In this document: positions 56,359 through 64,000 of the stretch, piece by piece
How positions within the stretch are numbered: position 1 is the stretch's first letter
Layout: each line of letters starts with the position of its first letter
Assembly: GCF_964340395.1 (NCBI RefSeq)
Contig: NC_135554.1
Coordinates: 8,474,475-8,538,474, forward strand
From: Glandiceps talaboti
Taxonomy: Eukaryota > Hemichordata > Enteropneusta > Spengelidae
Direction of reading: 5' to 3'
DNA length: 64,000 nucleotides
Position numbers and translations under genes: made by a program
Notes under the pieces: model-generated
Seen by the model: the letters and a program-made list of their open reading frames with translations, nothing else
Database searches by the model: none
Told to the model about the DNA's origin: nothing

Positions 56359-59300
56359 GTCTGTGCATATGTATATGACGGTGAATGTGTGTCTGTGTGC
56401 ATGTGCATGTGTCTGCCTGTGTATGTGTCTTTGTGTATATGTGTGTCTGTATGTGTCTGACTCTATACGTGTGCGCGCGCGTGTGTTATTTTTGCGTATT
56501 GTTATACAGAAGTATTGACCCAAACAGTTAAATTTTATGTGCACTTGGTCAGTTTATGATAAGATAAACACGAAATTATGCCTCTTTTCCGTGTTGGTTA
56601 TGTTTGTAATAAACTGAAAAGTTACTACCTCACCAGAAATAATAACATTTACGAGTGTTTAGAAAGGAAATGTCAGCATTGAGTTAATAGATAGATAAGT
56701 ACTTCTATATACTAACCACAGTGTTGTTCATCCTGTCCATAAGGACAATCTTGAACACCATCACATCGTCGATGGAGAGGTATACAGTACGATGATGGAC
56801 ACTTGAACATTCCATAGGGACACTCAAATAACTCTAAAAACGTAAATCAATATGCTACTTAATAACATATCGTATCATATATCATAATCATATAATTATA
56901 TTTCATTATATTATATTATATTTATAATATAATCCTCGTATGATTCCGCAGACTACAAATTCTCGCCTACCGGCTCGAATTTGTATTAGTCAGCAGAATC
57001 ATACTCGGAGCATTATGACGTAAAACTAACATTGATTTCATGGGATTATATATTTATCACATAACTAAGTATTCCCCCGTATTTCTCTAAATACGAATAC
57101 TGCATCATTTCTTCGCACTATACTCTTCATCGCATATTAAAAAATGGCGCCCGACGGCTATGCAGATTACGTAATCGCGTGACCTGTCGCGAGGTCAAGC
57201 TTATTGCTCATACTGTGCTATGATTTCTCAACCAAAATTATCGGTTATAACCTTGCGATGTGCATGTAATATCAAATTTAGTTTAAAGATAAGTAGAATT
57301 TGTCTTAATATGACTTTTGTTCCGTCATTTTAATCATATTTGCTCGGGCTGTGTAAGTTCGGAGATCTGAGCTCGACGGAAAATGGGAAGTAAGCTTGCC
57401 GGCGAGGCTGCTACATCTATAATCTACGTGATTTTTAAATAGAATAAAATTTATCAAATAAAAATAAAAGTACCTCTGCTATCAAACTCATGCCATCCAA
57501 GGATATATGTAACGTAATGTGTGCATTTACGTTTTGAAAGCACATAAGTATTACGATAAACTTGATCGTAGCGTAGGAGTGGCAGGAACACTCGAACAGT
57601 ATGAGAAAAAAATAGTTCGGTAGAACAGGGGTGATATGCTCTGAAATCACCCCATCATTTATACTTATCAATAAGTTAATTACAGTTAATTAATAAGTTA
57701 GATTAACTCACCGCAGTTTCGTAGGTGTGTGACGTCACGACAACCTACTTGATAGCCATATTGATCAAAGTCATAGATACACATCCATTGCCGATCAATG
57801 CAGTTACCGAAATGGCATCGAAATTCGTTTAGTTCACAAAGATCCTGCATCTCTGTCGAATCAACCTCAGCTGACCCTACTTCGAACTCACAGTCTGTTT
57901 CATCTTCGCGTTGGTTGCCAGTACAATCCTGCATCCCATCACAGACAGCGTGACGTGGGAGACAGTCTCCATAGAAACACTGGAAACCTTTGCAAAGACC
58001 CATGTCTATAAGAGAATAGAGAATGATCGGCGGTGAGCAACAAATCTCTCTTTGTGATCTTTTCAGAATGCATACCAGAAATTGGTCTCTTCCTATCTGA
58101 CCTATAGTATATGTAGCACTATCAAAAAAGAGCTCCATGGATCCAACTGGAGCATTTTTTAAATTGTTTTGTCAGATACAACGACGTAATCGACAACATC
58201 GTACACCACGAACTGTATTGAATCACCTGTGGGTAAACATAATTGTGTAGCAGTACTAGTATACATATTGTGTAATACATCCAATCAAATTGATTAATGG
58301 GTCCGCACCCCAAAATCAGCCCCCCCCCCCAATTAATCACGATTTCAACTTATGACAATACTACTTATAGATTAATAGATCTCTCATTGACATATACAAT
58401 GTCCAATTATTGGTATTTTAGCAATTTTCAGAAAATATTTTGGTGGTTGTCTGATTACATAAATAATGCTCCGGGTACGACTAGTGCATGATTTGTTTGA
58501 TAATTCCTGAATATAGCTGTGGAGATGATGTGTTTTACAACAGCCAATCTTAACTTGGGATTGAGAATGTCGCTGTAACCCGCGAAAAAAATACAGGTGT
58601 ATTTGCTTGAGCAAAGGAAAGAGTTTAGGCAAAGACAAAATTAGGTAAAAATAACACTACAACTGATACAAAAACAACAGTGGGTGGCCACTGGGTGCCC
58701 GTGATTACGTTCCCTTTTATGAGCTTGTTTGTATATGAGGATGTACCAGTAAGAGTCGGACCCGATCCTTATCACATGTGTAGTACCGTTCTAACAGTAA
58801 AGTTATGGGCTCCGGGGATCATGTAGTGTTTATACTTTGATACGTTTACTGACACTAATTACTTACATTTACATTGTTGTATGAAACTTGTATCCTTTCT
58901 GCTTATCACAAACAAACACATCGGTGTTTTTTCGCGGGTTGTATCATTTTATCAATCTACACGGATTAGTGTCTATTGTATTCAATAGTTCATATAAGAA
59001 TGATCGTATTCATGGTAGTCATTACCCCTCTTGGTAAACTGTATGACCAAAAGCGCACACTCAACAGCCATGCAACTATGCCTACGAACTACACACACAA
59101 CCTTTAAAATCTAACTTTTTCTCGATAGTTTTCTTCATTTTACATTCTTACCACAGTGCCTTTCGTCAGACCCATCAAAGCAATCTTCAATAAGATCACA
59201 CTGCTTTGAGAGATTTACACATTGGCCGTTGTCACAGACAAACTGAGTAGATGTACAGTTTGGATATACTGGAATATAAAAAAGGCAATTCTGTATGTTA

Positions 59301-62300
59301 AAAAAGTCAGTTGCACAAATAATTTTCAAAACCGGACATCTCATTGAAAACACAGAGAACACTGGTGAACATTAGTCAGAGACAAGATAGGGTGTACATA
59401 CATACATACATACATACATACATACATACATACATACATACATACATACATTCATACATACACACACACACACACATACATACATACATACATACATACA
59501 TACATACATACATACATACATACTTTGTTTTAAAGAAATTAACTGCTTTGAAAAAACCTTCATTCTACATTTCACTGTTTTTTTTCAAAATGTTACAATT
59601 GTACATCACGTACCACAGTGCTGTTCGTCACTGTTATCATCGCAGTGGTCAATGAAATCACAGTAGAATGATAACGAGATACATCTTCCATTTGAACAAC
59701 GAAAACTCGATGATGGGCACGTTTCAAAATCTGAAAATATAGATATAAACATATAAAAGTATATATCTTGTAATGTAAAGCTATATGGCCTAACAGTCAT
59801 TATATAAAATAGGATAGAGGGAACAGTTTCTAATATCAAATAAATTTACTATCATCATATTACCGAGAATTATGGTCATTTCCGTAGGTTATTTCATGAC
59901 TATGTGATTTGCCGACTAAAGTCTGAGACATACCTCCATTTTTAAGGACAAGGGATTTTTTAAAGTGCAATAGTATACAGCTATTCGCAGGACTATTAAT
60001 TGTCATAGAATTATTGACATATTAAACTCACCACAATTTTTTTCATCAGAGTTGTCTGTACAGTCTGTATTGCCATCACATACGTAGGACTGGTGAATAC
60101 ACTCCATGTTGTCACACTGGAAAGTGTTATCACCACATATGAAAGTCTTCTCTGTTGATATAAAATGAAATGACCTCATCAATATGTTATGCAGTGTACC
60201 ATTATCCTTTTTAAAATAGTATATGTTACGTAAACTTTTACATACAGTTGACGGTCATTTTGGTAATAAAATTACATTAAAAATGAGGAAATAAATGTGT
60301 TTGTTTGTTTGTTTGTTGATGTGTTAATTTGTGTGTGTGTGTGTGTTTGATTGGTTGATACTATTTTGTTTGTTTGTTTGTTTGTTTGTTTGTTTGTTGA
60401 TTTGTTTGTTTGCTTGTTTGCTTGTTTGCTTGTTTGTTTGCTAGCTTGCTGGCTTGCTGGCTTGTTTGCCTGCTGGCTTGATTTACCTAAAGCCGGCTTT
60501 ACGCAGAGACTGAAAGTTATCCGTGGATCTGCACATTTCATCAACGTGAAAGTCAAATTAGTAGTCTCCAAAACCACACACGTGTCTATCTCTTGGCAGT
60601 CATTATCTTTTCCGTATTGTTGATTTCCTTGACACCTCGTTGTGTTGACCGTCCTAGCACCTGGATAAACACTACTGTCGTATTGTTTGTGACCGCCAGT
60701 TATATTGTCCCTCTTTCGTATTCGTACAAACTCGCCAGTTCCGAGTCCCAAGGTGTGGTAAGTGTAGTAGACGAGCTGTTCAATGTCTTTCTCAGTGTGT
60801 ATGTTTGAGAAAGGATGGTAATGGTCCAAGCAGTTTGAAGAACTGTCGATAGGTGTGGACACACTTTTGTCTGAAGTTGCATTGGTGTAGTATATCTTAA
60901 AACACGATTGTTGATGAAACCTCCAGGACAGGTCTTCACACCCTGTTGTTTCAAGAGAAACATACATGAGAAATAAATTAATATTCTAAATTAACATAAA
61001 AGATACCACATAACGTACTTTACTCTTTCCTACTTCATGTCCGATATCCAGATATTTATACCATGCACGAGCCAAGTTGAATAAATAAATATGGAATATA
61101 TACTCTGGTCGTTCTACGTCACGACAGCGTGCGTTTATGTCACAACAATGCGTGTCTACGTCACTGGTTCTGCTGTGTTCGAAATTTCAGTCAAATCGTT
61201 CAAAATTGTCATTACTTTCTCCGATTTTTTCTTTGATATTACTGCCGCTGTTATAATCATGTTATTCTCCAATATGTTTCTTCATTCAGACGGATAATAC
61301 TCGTGACCTAAGGGTTGTCTCCATGAGTCGCTAGACGAGTAGTGACAAAGTCCCCTTAGGGCACTTGTATTTTCCTTGGCTGAACGAACATGTAAAAATA
61401 TCAGGGAATAATATCTAATTATTGTAGAGGGTAGAAACGAGTCATGAAATGGCAAATTTTGATTTTCAAGATTTTATAAGACATCGTTTTCATATATAAG
61501 CAACAGTGATTGGCTTAGATCATATCACGTGGTATGGACTATTTACTCGCAGTTACCTAACTTTGCACATAATGAGGACAGAAGTCGCGTTCAATTTTCC
61601 CTAAGGGAATATCCATGTAGCACACAAGTTTTATCGGGGATTCGCTTTGTCTATTGAAAGACTGTATGCCTGAAAATGTAATGTGTTATAAAACACTTAC
61701 TGCCTGACCTTATTCGACCACTAGTAGACGCCATGTTACCCCTTGTGCTTGGCTTTTATCCTCGGGAAATTGTTGCTGCACAACAGCCCTCGAGGTATTA
61801 GACGTCTATAAGTGCCCTCATAACACAAGGCAATAAGATTTTTTTAAGTACGTTAATATCATATTCAGCACTTACTATATTTTGATGTCCCATCATAGAT
61901 CAAGTCTGATGGTATCCCGACATATATTGCCTGTTGCTTACAGATGTACTGTTTAACTGTATTGAGAGCACATGGTATATCATGCCAATAGTCTGTTCGA
62001 TGGACATTGGACACTTCAATCATTGCACAGTGTTCGAATTTCATACCGTCTGGTTGGTTGTTTTCGCCATCAATGCCTGATGATTTCGCCCTTGTAGTAA
62101 TAAAACGGTAAAATTGATGATTCGATATATGACTTGTTTTTTATTTGAGACTATTGCTAGATTGATGTCCCCCTATCTGATTAATTGTAGGGTGGTAGTT
62201 GATAACATGAATATGTAATCGTATTTGCCCAGAAGATTGTAACACTAAGAGAAGGGAACTGTTCAACATTGGCTGAGGTCGTGGTGTGTGTAAAGAAATC

Positions 62301-64000
62301 ATCGAGCACAGTGTCTGTAGCGTTGTTTTGCTGTTTGCTGCTGTTTTGTGAGAACAATATTCAAACAAAACAAATGAATGAATTCATGGTTAAATGGTGA
62401 TTATGATGATGAGAAAGCGTATGTCCATCTTCACTGATGGCGTGAAATTAGCTCGCAAGAAGTAAAAAAGGCAGCACGTGACTGTTGAATCATATTCTGA
62501 TTGTTCTAACAACGTCGTTACCCATATGTCATTTAGACATTGAGATCAGACGCTGTTACTCTATTTAGACAAAAAAAATATCATTGTTGTTGTCAAGAAT
62601 GATAATATTACTCGTCTGTATCAAAACTGTGTAAGTGTGACAGAAATTGTAGCTGAAACGGTTGAAATCAGATTTTAAAAAAAGGTTTATTACCAATCAC
62701 TATAACTCATCGGACTTCCATCTGTCCAACGAAAACTGCCTTTGTAGAATCCATCAGTGAGCCCTACAGAAACAAAATAATTCAAACTATATGATGTACA
62801 TACAACGTTATTTTACTAGATGTCCATAGATTCGCACTAAAATGGGCTTGGACAAATAAACATACAGCTTATACTGGTGTTTATTATACGTATAACTGCT
62901 AAATGTGCGTCTTAATATGAATAATTTGTTTTATACCGCCCTTGAGGAGTGAAGAAATGTCCAAACTAAAAGCGTAAACTGTAATGATTCTTTCCATCCG
63001 AATGGATTATACAAAACATGATAGAGTATCTTGCAAATATAGCAATTTTGATGAGGTACTACTTTTTGTGAATGTTATCCATGGGGCATATACGTTTTCT
63101 TTGTCAACAGCATACTAGGAGATTCTAATGTGAAAGAATGGCAAGTTAGTCTGTGTATATTGCGGTATGTTATAAGAGGCGTCACTGACTTTAAGCTTTA
63201 GATCTACCGGTATGTGTTTACATCTTACCTATGTATGTCAATCTATCTCCGGACCACCACAGACGCACCAGTGCAAAAGCAATAAATTCCATTTCTTTCG
63301 TATCAAGGATACTCAACAGATGACCATCTTCATTCATACACTGGTTTTCTGCCTCAGCCCATGTCAAGGTCGTCGTTTCTGAATAGAACTTATAACACCT
63401 ACCGTGGTATAGCTGCCAATCTTCCATCTTGCACCTGTAGTCTATTGCAGAGAAAAAAGTTTAATACTACAACCATGAATATAATATTTGGTGTCATTTC
63501 GTTGTTGGCCACACTCGTATCATCCATATAATATATACGTGTCATTACAAGGATTCGAAGAAAAATTGAAACTCAAGAAAGAAAGTGAATCACGCTCGAA
63601 CTTATTCAGTCCATAATGCATAAGCCCTTAAAATCATACGTACCTCGTTCGGACGATCCATCCGATTTTATAAGCGATACATATGGTATAGCGGTATACT
63701 TTGCAAGAAATCCAGCGCCGGCTTTCGACTCCTGCCCACGAAATTCTATGTACATCTGCGAACCTATTGATTCAAAAATGGATGGCTTTTCATTCAGGCA
63801 ATAGGTACCATACAAAAATGCAATTGCGGGGTGGTCAGAAAAGAATACTTTTACATAGTTGTCCTCACAATCGCTATCATATTCATAACCAACGTCAAAA
63901 TGTTCAAACTCAAAGAGGATGACACTGTCCTGCGGCACTTCAATCACCCAGCTAGACGTACAGTCAGCGGGACTGCCATGAGGATAATTGATTGACTGAA
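49130..64000 (-). CDS. Mosaic relaxin-receptor-like GPCR (CUB-CTLD-CTLD-LDLa7-LRR-7TM-kinase-like), 5' end outside window
   Basis: Exons in transcript order: 63644-64000 (5' open), 63229-63441, 62694-62763, 61876-62090, 60487-60942, 60032-60151, 59614-59730, 59152-59268, 57712-58005, 56717-56833, 55937-56053, 55228-55333, 54846-54914, 54134-54205, 53762-53833, 52805-52876, 52442-52513, 50776-51824, 50093-50322, 49130-49276. From the first visible codon this gives 1,359 residues plus TAG with all phases matched. CUB at about residues 1-108, C-type lectin domains about 123-268 and 286-436, seven LDLa about 437-730, LRRNT plus five LRR about 731-884, 7TM about 905-1200, kinase-like tail about 1235-1359. 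Class A, RXFP/GRL101-like; it probably signals through G proteins after large-ligand binding. Ligand unknown; signal peptide not visible. Confidence 0.9.
49359..49694. mobile_element. M1 MITE copy C
   Basis: Same orientation as copy A (shared GGGGATGTAGAAGTA, AAGTTGATATGTTGATTGTC, TGAGTGAAAT ... ACCAAACCAACAT). The left end is diverged and the right end intact. It lies in the intron between the two kinase-like exons. Confidence 0.75.
50470..50735. repeat. Composite microsatellite: (GA)n, (CT)n, (TA)n, (GTAT)n
   Basis: GA run at 50470-50500, CT/CCCT-rich patch about 50550-50588, TA run about 50588-50667, then TATG tetranucleotides to 50735. It fills almost the whole intron between the 7TM exon and the first kinase-like exon. 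Confidence 0.95.
50776..51824 (-). CDS. Seven-transmembrane exon of the relaxin-receptor-like GPCR
   Basis: A 1049-nt exon. The hinge [13 protein letters not shown] and [20 protein letters not shown] match the RXFP hinge/TM1. Other landmarks: [13 protein letters not shown] (TM2), [36 protein letters not shown] (TM3, with DRF instead of DRY), [20 protein letters not shown] (ECL2 Cys), [13 protein letters not shown] (TM5), [11 protein letters not shown] (TM6) and [13 protein letters not shown] (TM7). The order and wording follow RXFP1/RXFP2. The donor CAAACAG|gttagc is followed directly by an in-frame stop if not spliced. Confidence 0.95.
51988..52289. mobile_element. M1 MITE copy D (internally deleted)
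   Basis: Left end TACAGTTAAATAATGTTT, body AAGTAGTCAAGTTGAT and AGAATAGCAATGCTTATCGC, right end GTGATACACCAAACCAACAC. Compared with copy A, roughly 100 bp near the left end is missing. It lies in the intron between the last LRR exon and the 7TM exon. Confidence 0.8.
52442..55333 (-). CDS. LRR block of the receptor (6 exons)
   Basis: Exon 55228-55333 is an LRR N-cap ([20 protein letters not shown]). Exons 54846-54914 (69 nt), 54134-54205, 53762-53833, 52805-52876 and 52442-52513 (72 nt each) carry one repeat apiece, for example [36 protein letters not shown] and [19 protein letters not shown], all in phase 2 so that each exon is one 24-residue repeat. The last repeat leads via HLEQV into the hinge YTDAYKYCC of the 7TM exon. 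Confidence 0.9.
52908..53424. repeat. Cluster of three (TA)n runs and a (TGTA)n run
   Basis: TA runs at about 52908-52962, 53038-53115 and 53261-53349, then TGTA tetranucleotides at 53383-53424, all in one receptor intron upstream of the LRR exon 52805-52876. Confidence 0.95.
54434..54800. mobile_element. Foldback element, family F1 copy 2
   Basis: The same architecture as 8525-8919: TTACAACCGCTGACATCAGAC ... GATAAGAACAGTTTTATGGC on the left and GCCATACAACTGTTCTTACC ... GGTTGTAATC on the right, centre near 54620. Copies differ by perhaps a quarter of positions (by eye). It lies in a receptor intron between LRR exons. Confidence 0.85.
55937..60151 (-). CDS. Seven LDL-receptor class A repeats (6 exons)
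   Basis: Each repeat has six cysteines and mostly a C-terminal calcium-binding D-x-SDE motif: [19 protein letters not shown]...[23 protein letters not shown]...[23 protein letters not shown]...[21 protein letters not shown]...[20 protein letters not shown]...[25 protein letters not shown]...[23 protein letters not shown]...[10 protein letters not shown]. Five exons are 117 or 120 nt with symmetric 1-1 phase and one 294-nt exon encodes two repeats. The fifth repeat lacks the SDE motif. RXFP1/2 have one such module; Lymnaea GRL101 has many. Confidence 0.93.
56286..56358. repeat. (CTGT)n microsatellite
   Basis: About 18 CTGT tetranucleotides in the intron between the sixth and seventh LDLa exons, followed by looser TG-rich sequence to about 56485. 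Confidence 0.97.
56934..57010. repeat. Short palindrome (about 30-bp arms)
   Basis: CCTCGTATGATTCCGCAGAC ... CAAATTC pairs with GAATTTG ... GTCAGCAGAATCATACTCGG. A small foldback in the receptor intron downstream of the fourth/fifth LDLa exon. Confidence 0.75.
59396..59521. repeat. (ACAT)n microsatellite
   Basis: ATAC tetranucleotides with a central AC patch, in the intron between the second and third LDLa exons. Confidence 0.95.
60296..60475. repeat. (TTTG)n/(TTGC)n microsatellite
   Basis: TTTG tetranucleotides grading into TTGC/CTGG variants. It directly follows the donor of the second lectin exon (60487), so the open frame into it (Lys-Gln-Thr-Asn runs) is intronic read-through. Confidence 0.93.
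60487..63441 (-). CDS. Two C-type lectin-like domains of the receptor (4 exons)
   Basis: Exons 63229-63441, 62694-62763 and 61876-62090 form the first domain: [60 protein letters not shown] ... WHDIPC ... YICK, with the canonical cysteine pattern. QPDG in place of EPN/QPD sugar-binding triplets suggests possible but unproven carbohydrate binding. Exon 60487-60942 is a second, more diverged domain ([18 protein letters not shown] ... [13 protein letters not shown]) without recognisable WND/EPN motifs. Past 60487 the frame would run into a (TTTG)n tract, which is intron. Confidence 0.85.
61650..61830 (-). repeat. Dispersed repeat R2, copy 2
   Basis: The reverse complement matches the element at 15735-15935: GTGTTATAAAACACTTACTG and CCTGACCTTATTCG here against AATAAGGCAAGGCAGTAAGT there. 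CCTCGAGGTATTAGACGTC also recurs in related form. It ends about 45 bp from the receptor exon 61876-62090. Confidence 0.5.
63644..64000 (-). CDS. CUB domain exon of the mosaic receptor (5' truncated by window)
   Basis: Reads [20 protein letters not shown], then [22 protein letters not shown], ending [21 protein letters not shown], the Cys-x-W-x-I, the acidic DxD-x-C-x-D-x-V segment and the final GAGFLAKY are CUB hallmarks, including likely calcium-binding acids. It joins the lectin exon in phase 1. Confidence 0.88.

Noticed and set aside
60272-60486. Lys/Gln/Asn-rich continuation of the second lectin exon
   Set aside because: A consensus donor at 60487 precedes it and the residues are encoded by a (TTTG)n microsatellite.

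Overview
This is a stretch of animal nuclear genome, almost certainly from a marine invertebrate bilaterian. The evidence is many short exons with GT-AG introns, AT-rich introns full of microsatellites, short inverted-repeat transposons, a tRNA-derived SINE and LINE 3' ends. The phylum cannot be fixed from the sequence. A relaxin-receptor/GRL101-type receptor with many LDLa repeats is compatible with a spiralian (mollusc, annelid, brachiopod) or an invertebrate deuterostome.

Layout. (1) About 0.6-18 kb, + strand: the 3' part of BIRC6 (BRUCE/Apollon), 13 well-supported exons ending in the E2 ubiquitin-conjugating domain with its catalytic cysteine. (2) 18-25.6 kb: the 3' flank and the gap between convergent genes, holding two large minisatellites and no convincing gene. 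(3) 25.6-38.8 kb, - strand: a complete ORC1 in 14 exons (979 codons plus stop), with BAH domain, disordered basic/acidic linker, AAA+ ATPase and winged helix. (4) 38.8-39.2 kb: a 389-bp divergent promoter with a perfect 16-bp dyad that places a TATAAA on each strand. (5) 39.2-45.2 kb, + strand: a complete PRPF38A in 9 exons (347 codons plus stop), a splicing factor with an RS-rich tail. (6) 45.2-49.1 kb: a gap between convergent genes with repeats. (7) 49.1-64 kb, - strand: the 3' part (1,359 codons) of a large mosaic receptor. Its order is CUB, two C-type lectin domains, seven LDLa repeats, an LRR block, a relaxin-receptor-like 7TM domain, then two exons that look like a catalytically dead, N-lobe-less protein kinase fragment.

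The exon models of ORC1 and PRPF38A each sum to a multiple of three, and every intron phase matches at its junctions. The partial BIRC6 and receptor models do the same from their first visible codon. This is strong internal support.

The most unusual features are the receptor's kinase-like tail, two independent partial-exon duplications inside ORC1 introns (one gives a tandem array of decoy splice donors next to the real donor), the symmetric double-TATA dyad between ORC1 and PRPF38A, and several families of foldback or short inverted-repeat elements that recur in introns across the window. The genes are housekeeping genes (ubiquitin/apoptosis control, replication licensing, splicing) plus one cell-surface receptor. 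No operon-like relation is implied except the shared promoter of ORC1 and PRPF38A.
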